Positions 16,611 to 26,384 are shown, numbered from the stretch's first letter. The stretch: DNA of 40,970 nucleotides from Pseudomonas sp. (GCA_016763285.1 JAESUC010000259.1:1-40970), one strand, 5' to 3'. Numbers and translations: made by a program. The notes: a model not told the origin generated them from the letters alone.

Positions 16611-16702
16611 CAAGCTGCAAGCCTCAAGCTGCAAGTTAAAACCAAAAAACCCCCGGAGCCTGAAGCTTCGGGGGTTTTTCTTTTGGGTTCGCTTGCAGCT
16701 TG
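16611..16702. repeat. AAGCTGCAAG repeats flanking the terminator
   Basis: CAAGCTGCAAG occurs directly twice (16611-16621 and 16625-16635), and its reverse complement CTTGCAGCTTG occurs at 16692-16702, followed by the related CGGCTTGCCGCTG. The result is an inverted repeat around the intrinsic terminator. Similar short repeats occur between genes in other pseudomonads, from memory. Confidence 0.6.
16644..16680. terminator. bidirectional intrinsic terminator (htpX and ATP-NAD kinase-like gene)
   Basis: A 10-bp stem pairs 16650-16659 with 16665-16674 (one G-T pair) around a 5-nt loop. It is flanked by an A-run on the left and TTTTT on the right, so it works on both strands and separates the two convergent genes. 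Confidence 0.88.
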
Positions 16703-16718
16703 CGGCTTGCCGCTGCCG

Positions 16719-17855
16719 TCAGGCCCGCCAGCTCGCTGGATACAACATTTCTTCGCGATATCCGCTGAGTACCCGTCTTAGCCCGGTGAGCTGCTGATCG
16801 AGTTCGGCTTCGCCGCTGTCGAGCAGGAAGGGCCTGCCCGCCAGGGTCTTTAGCTTGGTCTTGGTCGCTACCACCAACAGATTATCCAGGCCGACCGCGC
16901 GTACCACACGCGGTGAAATCTGCTGGTTGCCGCGGCCCAGGATGTGCCCCTGCCCGCCTATGGCCGTGACCAGAATGCGCCACTCTCCGCCCTGCTGAAG
17001 CAATTGCCAGAGCTGCTGCTCGGTGGCGTCGACCGCAAGCAACTGACCATCGCGCAGCACGTCCACGCCGAGCAGGGTGCCTTCCAGCCCCATAGCCTCG
17101 AGCAGACCCAGATTGGTCGATCCCGGCCCCAGGATCCAGCCGATCTGCGGGTCCTCTTCCTGAAGCCAGGCTGCTATATCGTCCAGCACCAGGGTCTCGG
17201 TTTCGCGTCCGCCCTGCTTGACCTGTTGGACGAAACGACCTTCCTCGGGTATCGCCAACTCGCCGAAGTGGCGGGTGCGCACCCGGCCCTCGCGGAACGC
17301 CTCCTCGTCTATATCCCTGACCTCTGCCTCACCCAGGCGCACCAGCTCGCCACGCACCAGCAGCGACACCAGCTCGCCCGCCGCCCGGGGATTGACCGCA
17401 TAGACACCCGAATGAATCTTCACACCCGCTGGAATACCCAATACCAGCTGACCGGCAGGAATACTGCTGCAGATGTCGCGCGCCGTGCCGTCCCCCCCGG
17501 CAAACAGCAGCAGGTCTACACCCCGGTCGACCAGTTCGGTCGCCAGCCTGCAGGTGTCCTCGGCCTGGGTCCGAGCGTTGGCTAGTTGGCCGATCACCTG
17601 ATGCTCCAGGCCCATTTCCGCCACCAGATCCGCGCCCATGGCGCCGGGAGCAACAAGCAGTTCGATACGCTCGGCATAGGGCAGAACCCCCTGCATGGCC
17701 TGGCGCACCCGCTCGTTGGCCAGCGGCTGAACGCCCATCGCCAGTGCCTGGTCGGCGACGTTATCCGAACCCTTGAGGGCAGCCTGGCCGCCCAGCCCCG
17801 CCAGGGGATTGATGATCAGGCCAATACGAAAGCGCTGTAGCGGAGTCTCTGTCAT
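16719..17855 (-). CDS. ATP-NAD kinase family protein (AcoX-like)
   Basis: A 378-residue protein of the ATP-NAD/AcoX kinase family. INPLAGLGG (15-23) and the diagnostic GGDGT (120-124) form the diacylglycerol-kinase-like nucleotide site, followed by GIPAGVKIHSGVYAVNPR (139-156) and ILGPGSTN. It is larger than the housekeeping NAD kinase (about 295 residues), so it is a paralogue with an uncertain substrate. Its ATG overlaps the TGA of pdxB (17852-17855), so it is translationally coupled as the third gene of epmC-pdxB-kinase. The link to pdxB hints at cofactor metabolism, but this is inference. Confidence 0.82.
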   Translation of the reverse strand: MTETPLQRFRIGLIINPLAGLGGQAALKGSDNVADQALAMGVQPLANERVRQAMQGVLPYAERIELLVAPGAMGADLVAEMGLEHQVIGQLANARTQAEDTCRLATELVDRGVDLLLFAGGDGTARDICSSIPAGQLVLGIPAGVKIHSGVYAVNPRAAGELVSLLVRGELVRLGEAEVRDIDEEAFREGRVRTRHFGELAIPEEGRFVQQVKQGGRETETLVLDDIAAWLQEEDPQIGWILGPGSTNLGLLEAMGLEGTLLGVDVLRDGQLLAVDATEQQLWQLLQQGGEWRILVTAIGGQGHILGRGNQQISPRVVRAVGLDNLLVVATKTKLKTLAGRPFLLDSGEAELDQQLTGLRRVLSGYREEMLYPASWRA

Positions 17856-19003
17856 GGAATGGTAAACCCCGCTGCCCGCAGCAGCGAGACCGCCTCCTGG
17901 CTGAAATTGTCTGTCCCGGCGATGTCCAGCAGGCTGGCCTCGCGGCGCAACGGGTAATGCTTGCGCAGCCTGTCAAAGCCTGCCCGAATCCCGGCCGGAC
18001 TGGTCGCCGTCTCCAGCATATGGCGCATTCGGGCATCGTCGTCACGGACGTCGTACACCCAGCGCAGCGCCCGCGCCAGAATCCACTCGGCGGGCGTATC
18101 CGCGCTGAACTGCACACTGGCCCGCCCCGCCGCAGGCGCCAGCGCCTGCAAAGAGATGCCGGGGGGTTGCCGCAGGTGCTCGCACAGGGCGCGGTAGATC
18201 TGCTCGGTACCGCGCAGTTTGCTGTCCAGGCTGTAGCCGGCAATATGGGGCGTGACCAGGGCGCACAGCCGGGCCAATGCCGGATCGGCCTCCGGCTCGT
18301 GCTCCCAGACGTCCAGGACTACCTGCAGATCCGGTCGTTTCTGCAGCGCGGTCGCCAGCGCCTGGTTGTCCAGCACCGGCCCGCGGCTGCTGTTGATCAG
18401 CCAGGCGCCCGGACGCAAGGCCTGCAAACGGGCCTGGTCGAACAGATGAAAAGTGGGATGATCGCCGGCCCGGGTCAGGGGCACGTGGCAGCTGATCACA
18501 TCGGCCCCGGCGATCAGCTCGTCGAGCGTGTGCAGGCCCGCTTCTCCCCGCTCGGCACGGGGCGGATCACAGCGCAGACAACGGACGCCCAACGCCTCGA
18601 GTGTGCTGGCCAGTCGACCGCCCACCTCGCCGATACCCAGTATCCCGACTGTCCTGTCGCGCCAGGACTCCCCGGTACGCTCGGCCAGGGTCAGCAGGGA
18701 GCTCAAGACATACTCAACCACCCCCCGTGCATTGCATCCCGGAGCACTTGCCACACTGACGCCCGCCGCAGCCAGCCCCGGCAGGTCGAGATGATCGGTA
18801 CCTATGGTACAGGTGCCGACAAAACCCACTGGCGTGCCGCGCAGCAAGGCCGGCGTCACCGGCGTCACCGAGCGCACCAGCAGTATGTCTGCATCGATCA
18901 GCGCGGCTCGATCAATCGAACGGCCCGGCAGCCGGACGATGTCCCCGAACGGGGCGAAGAAGTCATCCAGCAGGGGAATGTTTTCGTCGGCGACTAGGCG
19001 CAT
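17852..19003 (-). CDS. pdxB: erythronate-4-phosphate dehydrogenase PdxB
   Basis: A 383-residue D-2-hydroxyacid dehydrogenase. The NAD motif GIGEVGG is at 123-129, and catalytic residues Arg207 (NSSRGPV), Glu236 (WEHEPE) and His253 (TPHIAGYSLD) are one residue off E. coli PdxB numbering. The C-terminal PdxB dimerisation domain (about 285-383) separates it from other hydroxyacid dehydrogenases. It oxidises 4-phosphoerythronate in de novo pyridoxal-phosphate synthesis. ATG 19003 (MRLVADENIP) is the family start. It overlaps the end of epmC by 10 nt and the kinase-like gene by 4 nt. Confidence 0.95.
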   Translation of the reverse strand: MRLVADENIPLLDDFFAPFGDIVRLPGRSIDRAALIDADILLVRSVTPVTPALLRGTPVGFVGTCTIGTDHLDLPGLAAAGVSVASAPGCNARGVVEYVLSSLLTLAERTGESWRDRTVGILGIGEVGGRLASTLEALGVRCLRCDPPRAERGEAGLHTLDELIAGADVISCHVPLTRAGDHPTFHLFDQARLQALRPGAWLINSSRGPVLDNQALATALQKRPDLQVVLDVWEHEPEADPALARLCALVTPHIAGYSLDSKLRGTEQIYRALCEHLRQPPGISLQALAPAAGRASVQFSADTPAEWILARALRWVYDVRDDDARMRHMLETATSPAGIRAGFDRLRKHYPLRREASLLDIAGTDNFSQEAVSLLRAAGFTIP

Positions 19004-19560
19004 ACGGAGTTTCCAGGTGGCAGTAACGAGCCAGCATAGGGTTCGGTGTGCCACTGCGGCAAGACGCCGGGCCGGTAGAACCCGGTCAGGGCCCGGATAA
19101 AGCGTGCCGGACGTTCCGGCAACCCTTCAGCCATATAGCGATCACGCTGCGCCTGCACGGCCAGGCGGAAGGGTTCCGGATCGGTCGGCTCGCCGCCCAG
19201 GTTGTCCATGCTCACGCTGAAGCGGTGCCCTGCCGCCTCGCAGAACAGCTGTTCCAGGGCCTGGGGTTTGACTTCCACCTGCTCGAACGCGCGTTGCTGC
19301 TGTGCATCGCGGCCATCGGGCGCGTACCAGTAGCCGAAGTCCGGCAACAGCCTGCGCTCGGCACCGGCTACGCACCAGTGGGCCACCTCGTGCAGGGCAC
19401 TGCGGAAGTAGTCACGGGTAAAGAATATCCGGTGGTGACGATGCTCGGCGTCGGCCGGCAGGTATTCCGGCTCCGCTGCGCCACCGAGCAGAACGGTGTT
19501 GTAGTCGCCGGAAAAACAGGCATTGAATAGGCGGATCAGATCCTGGCAATCGTGCTTCAT
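18994..19560 (-). CDS. epmC: elongation factor P hydroxylase EpmC (YfcM)
   Basis: A 188-residue protein; E. coli EpmC is 182. The HExxH-type motif LHEVAHW (His57, Glu58, His61), EYLPADAEHRHHRIFFTRDYFRSA, DFGYWYAPDGRD and GFYRPGVLPQW are recognisable family segments. EpmC hydroxylates the beta-lysylated lysine of EF-P in E. coli, after EpmA and EpmB. ATG 19560 (MKHDCQDLIRLFN) is the natural start; longer frames run into the divergent promoter region. It is the first gene of epmC-pdxB-kinase and is 65 bp from the divergent MATE gene. Confidence 0.88.
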   Translation of the reverse strand: MKHDCQDLIRLFNACFSGDYNTVLLGGAAEPEYLPADAEHRHHRIFFTRDYFRSALHEVAHWCVAGAERRLLPDFGYWYAPDGRDAQQQRAFEQVEVKPQALEQLFCEAAGHRFSVSMDNLGGEPTDPEPFRLAVQAQRDRYMAEGLPERPARFIRALTGFYRPGVLPQWHTEPYAGSLLPPGNSVCA

Positions 19561-19625
19561 GGACGGCTGGACAATGTCAGACAAGTTGTTAGGATGGGGC
19601 GCTTTTCTTCGGACTAACCGGCTAT

Positions 19626-21032
19626 ATGACCAGCAGCGAATCGGGCACCTACAAGCGCCGCAGTGTAACAGAATTGCGCTCCCTGATCTGGCTGGCACTG
19701 CCGATCATCGCTGCCCAGATGTCGCACACCCTGCTCGGGTTTGTCGACGCGGCCATGGCCGGTCGGGTCAGTGCCGTGGACCTGGCCGCAGTCGCCCTGG
19801 GCAATGCATTCTGGGTACCTACCTTCCTGTTTCTGACCGGCGTGCTGATGATCGTCACCTCCAAGGTCGCGGCCGCCAACGGCAGCGGCCATCTGGACGA
19901 CGCCGGCAGCCTGGTGCGCCAGGGTGCCTGGCTGGGGCTGAGCATCGGCTGCCTCAGCGCGCTGTTTCTGTGCTCGGTCGAGCCCATCATGCACTGGATG
20001 GAGGTCGAGCCGCAGCTGATCCCGATCACCGTCGACTACCTGATTGCCGTCGCAGTCGGCTTTCCCGCGGTGGCTCTGTTCCAGGCGCTGCGCGGTCTGA
20101 CCGATGGCATGTCGCAGACCAAGCCGACCATGCTGATCGGTTTTCTCGGCCTGGCATTGAACGTGCCGGCCAACTACGTGCTGGTCTACGGCAAGCTGGG
20201 CCTGCCCGCCATGGGCGCGGTGGGCTGCGGCGTGGCCACGGCCCTGGTGATGTGGTTCATGCTTGGCTGCATGCTGGTCTACCTCAAACGCTCGCCACGC
20301 TATGCAGTGACCGGCCTGTTCGCCCGCTTCGAATGGCCGCGCTGGCCGCAGCAACGGCATCTTCTGGGTCTGGGTCTGCCCATCGGCATGGCATTGTTCG
20401 CCGAAACCAGCATGTTCTGTGTCATCGCCCTGCTGATCGGCGGGCTGGGCGCGATCGTCGTGGCCGGCCACCAGATTGCCATGAACTTCTCTTCCCTGAC
20501 CTTCATGGTGCCCTTCAGCCTGGGACTGGCCATTACGGTGCGCGTGGGGCACAACCTCGGCCTCAACGGAGCCCGCGCAGGCCTCTTCGCCGCCAAGATG
20601 GGACTGGCGGTCGCGCTGGTATTCGCCTGTATAGCCGCCGGACTCATGCTCGGTCTGGCCGAGTGGATCCCCCTGCTCTACACCAACAACCCCGAGGTCA
20701 TCGCCCTGGCCACCCAGCTGTTTTTCTACGCGGCCCTGTATCAGTTCTCCGATGCCATCCAGGTGGCCTGCGCCGGGGCCTTGCGCGGCTACCAGGACAC
20801 CCGGCTACCCATGGTCCTGACCATGACCGCCTACTGGGCCATCGGTCTGCCCAGCGGCTATGTGCTGGGGCTTACCGATCTGCTTGGCCCGGCCCGCGGT
20901 CCGGTGGGTTTCTGGCAGGGACTGATCATCGGTCTCACCGCGGCGGCGGTGTTCCTCTCGGTGCGCCTGGCCCACGTCAGCGCCGAACGCAAGCGCCGCC
21001 AGCCCTGGGGTATCACCGGAAAACTCCGGTAA
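19626..21032 (+). CDS. MATE-family multidrug efflux transporter (NorM/PmpM-like)
   Basis: A 468-residue integral membrane protein with about 12 transmembrane helices in two MatE repeats. N-terminal family features are LPIIAAQMSHTLLGFVDAAMAG (about 24-45) and ALGNAFWVP; the second half begins around LGLPIGMALFAETSMF (about 250). Members export cationic drugs, fluoroquinolones or dyes using Na+ or H+. The N-terminal helix has the conserved Asp in GFVDAAMAGR used for cation coupling. ATG 19626 is 65 bp from the divergent epmC start. The substrate range is unknown. Confidence 0.92.
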   Translation: MTSSESGTYKRRSVTELRSLIWLALPIIAAQMSHTLLGFVDAAMAGRVSAVDLAAVALGNAFWVPTFLFLTGVLMIVTSKVAAANGSGHLDDAGSLVRQGAWLGLSIGCLSALFLCSVEPIMHWMEVEPQLIPITVDYLIAVAVGFPAVALFQALRGLTDGMSQTKPTMLIGFLGLALNVPANYVLVYGKLGLPAMGAVGCGVATALVMWFMLGCMLVYLKRSPRYAVTGLFARFEWPRWPQQRHLLGLGLPIGMALFAETSMFCVIALLIGGLGAIVVAGHQIAMNFSSLTFMVPFSLGLAITVRVGHNLGLNGARAGLFAAKMGLAVALVFACIAAGLMLGLAEWIPLLYTNNPEVIALATQLFFYAALYQFSDAIQVACAGALRGYQDTRLPMVLTMTAYWAIGLPSGYVLGLTDLLGPARGPVGFWQGLIIGLTAAAVFLSVRLAHVSAERKRRQPWGITGKLR

Positions 21033-21098
21033 CGGCTACCGGCGATATCCTTCGAAGGGTCATGCGATACTCGCTACAGCCAACCTGAAGGAGTTCTG

Positions 21099-22178
21099 AT
21101 GCGCGCGCTGCTGATGCTCACCGGTATATGCCTGCTGCTGACCGGCTGCGAACGGACGCCTCCGGCTGCGCAGCAGATGGACAACTACCTGGAGCGGCTC
21201 GGGCGGGTCCTTGATCAGGAGCATGTCGGCTACGACGTTAGCCAACTCAGCCAGTTTCGCCTGCCGGAGCGGCGCGAGCGGGTGATCGAGATAGCGCCCA
21301 TGCGCATCAGTCTGATCGATCTGCTGGTCGATACCCGGCGCTGCAAACCGCTGCAGCAGCGCGTCAGTGAACGCAACAGCATACTGGGCAAGGTCATGCC
21401 CTGGTCCCACCGCCTGGCATTCGAGGGCGAGCTTATCCGCGCCATCGAGGACTGCATCGCTCTGCTCTCCGATGACCCTGACCGCGAGGAGCTGGTCGCC
21501 GAGCTGGTCGAACTGGCAGAGGAGAAGCGCGGCCAACTACCCGGCGTGTTCTGGAATGCCCTCAATGCCAGCGAGGAGTTCGAGTACTACCTGCGTTTTG
21601 CCAGCGAACCCCTGCCGGTGCAGCAGGCGGCGCTGGAGGACCGGGAGGGCATATCTGCCCTTGGTCAGCTGGCGGTCATCGGCCAGCAGTTACCCGCCCA
21701 GCTGCCACCATCGCGCCCCGAACTGGAGGCCCACTTCCTCGCATTGCATCAGAGTGATCGCAGCAGCCAACTGATTCACAGCCTGAGCCGCATGACCCAC
21801 ACCCTGGAGCAGGCCACGGCGATGCTCGACAGTCCGGAGGCCGGCCAGCTCTGCCCCATGGGTACAGCCACATCACGCTCGCGCATCCTGCTGAATGTCT
21901 TCGTGACTTTCTACGCCGGCGAGATCCAGCCCTATATGGCGCAGCTGCAGCGCCTGGGCCAGCCCTGGGAGCAGAGCGTCAGCGCGCTTGCCGAGGCACC
22001 GGGCATTCCACCCGCAACGGCTGACTATCTGCAGGTACTGGCGACGGGACCGGATTCACTCTGGCAGCGTTATCAGCGCCAGCTTGCCGCCCACAGTCAG
22101 GCCTGGCAGAACGTACTCGGCGCCTGCCAGTTACGCCCGGGGCAATCGGGCTGGGAATCGGCAACTCGCAGTGACTGA
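21099..22178 (+). CDS. DUF3080 family lipoprotein
   Basis: A 359-residue lipoprotein. The signal sequence MRALLMLTGICLLLTGC ends in lipobox LTGC, so Cys17 is the acylated residue. The mature protein is mostly alpha-helical with family features such as the DTRRCKPLQQRVSERNS segment (about 77-93), IEDCIALL and the late MTHTLEQATAML and LCPMG. DUF3080 proteins are widespread in gammaproteobacteria and have no known function. GAAGGAG lies 6 nt before the ATG. It is 66 bp after the MATE gene on the same strand and converges with tusA (4-bp gap). Confidence 0.85.
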   Translation: MRALLMLTGICLLLTGCERTPPAAQQMDNYLERLGRVLDQEHVGYDVSQLSQFRLPERRERVIEIAPMRISLIDLLVDTRRCKPLQQRVSERNSILGKVMPWSHRLAFEGELIRAIEDCIALLSDDPDREELVAELVELAEEKRGQLPGVFWNALNASEEFEYYLRFASEPLPVQQAALEDREGISALGQLAVIGQQLPAQLPPSRPELEAHFLALHQSDRSSQLIHSLSRMTHTLEQATAMLDSPEAGQLCPMGTATSRSRILLNVFVTFYAGEIQPYMAQLQRLGQPWEQSVSALAEAPGIPPATADYLQVLATGPDSLWQRYQRQLAAHSQAWQNVLGACQLRPGQSGWESATRSD

Positions 22179-22182
22179 AAGC

Positions 22183-22428
22183 TCAGCCCTGCTTGCGAAT
22201 GAGATAGCGAAACAGACCGTCCTGCTCGTTCTGCTCCAGCAACTCGTGGCCGAGAAAGCTGCAGAACCGGGGGATATCACGCTGTGTAGAGGGGTCGGTG
22301 GCCAGCACCTCGAGCAGATCGCCAGCGGCAATATCGCGTACCGCGTTGTGCAGCAGCATGACCGGTTCCGGACACATCAGGCCACGGGTATCGAGTTGTC
22401 GGGGGGTAGTTGCTTGGTTCATCATCAT
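22183..22428 (-). CDS. tusA: sulfur carrier protein TusA
   Basis: An 81-residue TusA/SirA-like protein. The active Cys19 lies in the diagnostic [10 protein letters not shown] motif, followed by [32 protein letters not shown]. TusA accepts sulfur from IscS and passes it on for tRNA 2-thiouridine (through TusBCD) and molybdenum-cofactor pathways. The gene begins with three consecutive ATG codons, so the exact start is ambiguous by up to two residues. Confidence 0.93.
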   Translation of the reverse strand: MMMNQATTPRQLDTRGLMCPEPVMLLHNAVRDIAAGDLLEVLATDPSTQRDIPRFCSFLGHELLEQNEQDGLFRYLIRKQG

Positions 22429-22565
22429 CTGCCGGACAAAAAACCATTATCCGTAAAACCGCCGGTGCTTGCCAGCGACTGCGCGAGCACGGAAACTATA
22501 GCCACAACCAGACGACAGAAGCGCCAGCCAAGGCGCCATTGAAACTCGCATCAAGGACTCTTTTG

Positions 22566-22850
22566 ATGATCAAAGTACTGATCGAACGTGTTATTGCCGA
22601 GGGCCTGGAACAGCCCTACGAAGAAGCCGCCCGCAAGGTGATCCAGCAGGCGGTGCAGTCGCCCGGATTCATTTCCGGCGAGTCGTTCCGCGATCTGGAA
22701 CGCCCCAACCATCGCATCGTCATGGTGACCTGGCAGAACCGCCATTCCTGGGAGCGTTGGGAGAACTCCCAGGCCCGCATCGACAGCATCAGCGCCTTTG
22801 CACCGATGCTCGAGCGGGAGGAAAGGATCACTCTGCTGGAACCGCTGTAA
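22566..22850 (+). CDS. antibiotic-biosynthesis-monooxygenase (ABM) fold protein
   Basis: A 94-residue ferredoxin-like dimeric alpha/beta-barrel protein. The pattern is KVLIERVIAEGLEQPYEEAARKV..SPGFISGESFRD..RIVMVTWQNRHSWERWENS. It is typical of ABM-domain proteins with two beta strands ending in a W-x-S-x-x-x-W-x-x-W-like segment. Such proteins range from quinol monooxygenases to haem-degrading enzymes; nothing here decides between them. ATG 22566 follows AAGGA and gives the standard domain length. It is a single gene between tusA and rlmM. Confidence 0.75.
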   Translation: MIKVLIERVIAEGLEQPYEEAARKVIQQAVQSPGFISGESFRDLERPNHRIVMVTWQNRHSWERWENSQARIDSISAFAPMLEREERITLLEPL

Positions 22851-22871
22851 GGCTCCAGCGCGTTACCGTCC

Positions 22872-23957
22872 TCAGCTGAGGGTCTGGATCTTGAAGCTGC
22901 CGGCATGCAGCACACGAACGTGACAGGTCACTTCCTCGCGATCGCTATACAGCTGCTTGCAGGCAATCGAGGCCTTGATGCCTGCCGCATCCAGGTCGGC
23001 CTGCACATGCTCGATGCACTGCATGACTTCCTGATAGCGCTGTTTCATCGGCAACTTGAAATTGATGATCGCCTCGCGGCACCAGCCCCGCCCGACCCAG
23101 CGCCCTAGCAGTGCGCTGGAGCGTGCCGGCTTGTCGACGATATCGCAGACCATCCAGTGCACGGTCTTCTTCGGCTTGTACAAATAACCGTCGGCCTGGA
23201 TATGCTCGACCTGCCCGCTGTCCATCAGGCTCGGGGCCATGGGTCCGTTATCCACCGCAATCACCTTCATGTGGCGATTGACCAGTTGCCAGGTCCAGCC
23301 ACCGGGCGCCGCGCCCAGATCGACCGCGGTCATGCCCGGGGCCATGCGGCTGTCCCATTCATCGCGCGGGACAAAGTGGTGCCAGGCTTCCTCGAGTTTC
23401 AGGGTGGAACGGCTGGGGGCATCGCGCGGGACCTTGAGACGGGGAATACCCATCGGCCAGGGCGCAGCGTTGTTGGCCCAGGACCAGCCGACAAAGACCC
23501 GCTGGCCACTTTCGAAGCACAGGTGGAGACGTGGCGCATCGGTTTTGGCCGGGCGCACGAAACGGGTCTTGGTCAGCGCAGTTTCCAGCGGCCGTGACAG
23601 CTTCTTGGTCAAGGCTGCCATGGCCTTGCCGTCGTTGGTGTCAGCCGTTTCCAGCCAGACACAGGACGCAATCGGACCCTTGGAACAGGCGGTGATGATC
23701 GGTGAAATGCGATCGTCCACCGGCACATCCAGCCAGTCTCCCAGCGCCCATTGCCGGGCGAAGATCAACTGGCGGAATTTCAGCTTGGTCATCAGCTGCT
23801 CGGCGTCGCCCTCCTGCGGGCAGACGAAGCGCACCAGCGCGGAGCCATCCTTGGTGATCACGTAGCCGGCAATGCCCTTGGCTGCTGACAGTTCCTGAAT
23901 TTCAGCAGCCGCTTCGCCTTCGAACCCGGGACGGCAGTGCAACAATAACTCGCGCAT
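22872..23957 (-). CDS. rlmM: 23S rRNA 2'-O-ribose C2498 methyltransferase RlmM
   Basis: A 361-residue RlmM (E. coli 366). The N-terminal THUMP region begins LLLHCRPGFEGEAAAEI. The Rossmann methyltransferase core has the SAM motif AVDLGAAPGGWTWQL (about 218-232), VIAVDNGPMAPSLMDSGQV and MVCDIVDKPA. The catalytic Lys region is NFKLPMKQRY and the C-terminus has DREEVTCHVR. ATG 23957 is used because GGAG lies 6 nt upstream and the family starts there. The stop codon lies in the 12-bp palindrome CCTCAGCTGAGG (22870-22881). Confidence 0.95.
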   Translation of the reverse strand: MRELLLHCRPGFEGEAAAEIQELSAAKGIAGYVITKDGSALVRFVCPQEGDAEQLMTKLKFRQLIFARQWALGDWLDVPVDDRISPIITACSKGPIASCVWLETADTNDGKAMAALTKKLSRPLETALTKTRFVRPAKTDAPRLHLCFESGQRVFVGWSWANNAAPWPMGIPRLKVPRDAPSRSTLKLEEAWHHFVPRDEWDSRMAPGMTAVDLGAAPGGWTWQLVNRHMKVIAVDNGPMAPSLMDSGQVEHIQADGYLYKPKKTVHWMVCDIVDKPARSSALLGRWVGRGWCREAIINFKLPMKQRYQEVMQCIEHVQADLDAAGIKASIACKQLYSDREEVTCHVRVLHAGSFKIQTLS

Positions 23958-23996
23958 GTAACGCTCCAGCAAAATGACCGGCCGCTACTCTACAGG

Positions 23997-26330
23997 CTAC
24001 CCGGCAGACTGCGCCACCTGCTTGGCAGCAGATTGCGACAGCAGGTCATGTGCCTGGTCTTCCCGCAACTGTCGAGTGGCCTCGACCATGGCAGCCAGGG
24101 CTGCCCTGGTTTCCGGCCAACCACGGGTCTTCAGGCCGCAATCGGGATTGACCCACAGGCGCTCCGCCGGCACAACCCGCGCAGCCTTGCGCAGCAGGCG
24201 CACTATCTCCGCCACCTCGGGTATGCGCGGGGAATGGATGTCGTACACGCCCGGTCCGATGGCGTTGGGGTAGGCAAAGCCGGAGAAGGCCTCCAGCAGC
24301 TCCATGTCCGAGCGGGAGGTTTCAATGGTGATCACGTCCGCATCCATATCGGCAATGGAATCCAGAATCCCGTTGAACTCGCTGTAGCACATGTGAGTGT
24401 GGATCTGTGTGGTGTCCTCGACACAGCTGGCACTCAGACGAAACACCTCGGCGGCCCAGTGCAGATAATGATGCTGCTCGGCCAGGCGCAGGGGCAATCC
24501 CTCACGGAAGGCTGGCTCATCGATCTGAATGATCGCGATACCTGCTGCCTGCAGATCGGCCACCTCGTCACGGATCGCCAGCGCCAGTTGCCGTGCGCTG
24601 AGCTCGCGGCTGATGTCTTCGCGCGGGAAGGACCACATCAGCATGGTCACCGGCCCGGTCAGCATGCCCTTGACCGGCCGATCGGTCAGGCTCTGCGCAT
24701 AGCGTGCCCATTGCACGGTCATCGGCGCTGGCCGGCTGATGTCGCCGTAGATGATCGGTGGTTTGACACAGCGTGATCCGTAGCTCTGCACCCAGCCGAA
24801 GCGGGAAAATGCATAGCCTGCCAGCTGCTCGCCGAAGTACTCGACCATGTCGTTGCGCTCGGCCTCGCCATGGACCAGCACATCCAGCCCCAGCGCCTCC
24901 TGCTCGAGGATCACGCGGGCGATCTCCGCGCGCATCTGCTCTGTATAATCCTCTGGCTCGATCTCGCCGAGTCTGAAGGCCTGGCGGCTGGCACGGATTT
25001 CCCTGGTCTGCGGGAAGGAGCCAATGGTCGTGGTCGGCCAGGCCGGCAGGCCCAGACGGTCCTGCTGCACCCGGGCGCGCTCCGCGTACGGCGTACTGCG
25101 CTGGCTGTGTTCCGGCTCGATGCCTGCCAGACGACTGGCCACAGCCGGATCATGGATCCGCGAGGATGTCCGTCGAGCACGCTGCAAGGCATCCGACTCG
25201 GCCAGCGCCGCGCGTACCTCAGGCGCATCCGGATCCTTCAGCGCCTTGGCCAGCAGCGCTACCTCGGCGACCTTCTGCGTGGCAAAGGCCAGCCAGTCAC
25301 GCAGTTCGCTATCCAGGCGATCCTCGCGCTGCAGATCTACCGGACAATGCAGCAGCGAGCAACTGGGTGCGACCCACAGCCTGTCACCCCAACGGGCCAC
25401 AGCCTCTGGCAGGCGGTCCAGCACAGCATTGAGATCACAACGCCAGATATTGCGCCCGTTGACCACTCCCACCGACAGCACCTTGTAGGTGGGCAGCCGA
25501 TCAATGACCGCCAGCAGCTGCTCCGGAGCGCGCACCAGATCCACATGCAGACCGTCCACCGGCAGGCCACAGGCCAGTCCGAGGTTATCTTCCAGACCGC
25601 CGAAATAGGTGGTCAAAAGCTTCTTCAAGGGCGCGTACTGCAAGCGGTTGTAGACACTTTCATAGGCGGCCTTCCAGTCCGGCGGCAGGTCCAGTACCAG
25701 AGCGGGCTCGTCTATCTGCACCCACTCCACGCCCTGGGCGGCAAGACGATTGAAAATCTCGACATACACCGGCAGCAGTGCTTCCAGCAGCTCAAGCTTG
25801 TCGAACTCGCCCCCCTTGGTCTTGCCCAGCCACAGATAACTGAGCGGGCCCAACACCACCGGTTTAACCCGATGACCCAGGGCGATGGCCTCATCGACCT
25901 CCTCGAACAGCTGGGTCCATTGCAGACTGAAGGCCTGGCCACGGGTGAACTCGGGGACCAGATAGTGGTAATTGGTATCAAACCACTTGGTCATCTCGCA
26001 GGCGAACGTCTGGGCACCGTTGCGACTCACACCCCGGGCCATGCGAAACAGGGTATCCAGATCGGCCGACTCGGGTGCGCCGAAACGCTCCGGCACCGCG
26101 CCCACCATCAGGCTGTGGGTCAGCACCTGGTCGTACCAGGCGAAGTCGCCCACCGGAACCAGTTCCAGTCCCGCGTCCCGTTGCAATTGCCAGTGTGCGG
26201 CGCGCAGCTCACGCCCGGTCTGCAGCAGACTTTCCTGTTCGATCTTGCCGGACCAGAAGGCCTCCAGCGCCTTTTTCAGCTCGCGGTCGCGACCGATACG
26301 GGGGAATCCCAGATTGTGTGCCAGTGCCAT
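23997..26330 (-). CDS. metE: cobalamin-independent methionine synthase MetE
   Basis: A 777-residue MetE that aligns throughout with the E. coli enzyme. The N-terminal folate domain begins [22 protein letters not shown]. The C-terminal catalytic domain begins at [19 protein letters not shown], with zinc ligands in THMCYSEF (His and Cys) and [13 protein letters not shown] (Cys) and the homocysteine-binding [15 protein letters not shown]. It transfers a methyl group from 5-methyl-THF (polyglutamate) to homocysteine. ATG 26330 follows GGAGGG; longer starts add non-family residues. Divergent from metR, with a MetR-like site in the gap, it is expected to be activated by MetR with homocysteine. Confidence 0.96.
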   Translation of the reverse strand: MALAHNLGFPRIGRDRELKKALEAFWSGKIEQESLLQTGRELRAAHWQLQRDAGLELVPVGDFAWYDQVLTHSLMVGAVPERFGAPESADLDTLFRMARGVSRNGAQTFACEMTKWFDTNYHYLVPEFTRGQAFSLQWTQLFEEVDEAIALGHRVKPVVLGPLSYLWLGKTKGGEFDKLELLEALLPVYVEIFNRLAAQGVEWVQIDEPALVLDLPPDWKAAYESVYNRLQYAPLKKLLTTYFGGLEDNLGLACGLPVDGLHVDLVRAPEQLLAVIDRLPTYKVLSVGVVNGRNIWRCDLNAVLDRLPEAVARWGDRLWVAPSCSLLHCPVDLQREDRLDSELRDWLAFATQKVAEVALLAKALKDPDAPEVRAALAESDALQRARRTSSRIHDPAVASRLAGIEPEHSQRSTPYAERARVQQDRLGLPAWPTTTIGSFPQTREIRASRQAFRLGEIEPEDYTEQMRAEIARVILEQEALGLDVLVHGEAERNDMVEYFGEQLAGYAFSRFGWVQSYGSRCVKPPIIYGDISRPAPMTVQWARYAQSLTDRPVKGMLTGPVTMLMWSFPREDISRELSARQLALAIRDEVADLQAAGIAIIQIDEPAFREGLPLRLAEQHHYLHWAAEVFRLSASCVEDTTQIHTHMCYSEFNGILDSIADMDADVITIETSRSDMELLEAFSGFAYPNAIGPGVYDIHSPRIPEVAEIVRLLRKAARVVPAERLWVNPDCGLKTRGWPETRAALAAMVEATRQLREDQAHDLLSQSAAKQVAQSAG

Positions 26331-26384
26331 AACGCCCTCCATCGTGTTCATTGTGTGGCCGCTATGGTCTGCCTCCACCGTTAC

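Noticed and set aside
19523-21088. 521-codon open frame overlapping the MATE gene in another frame
   Set aside because: Arg/Gly/Pro-rich low-complexity translation with no hydrophobic pattern; the overlapping frame encodes a clear 12-helix transporter.
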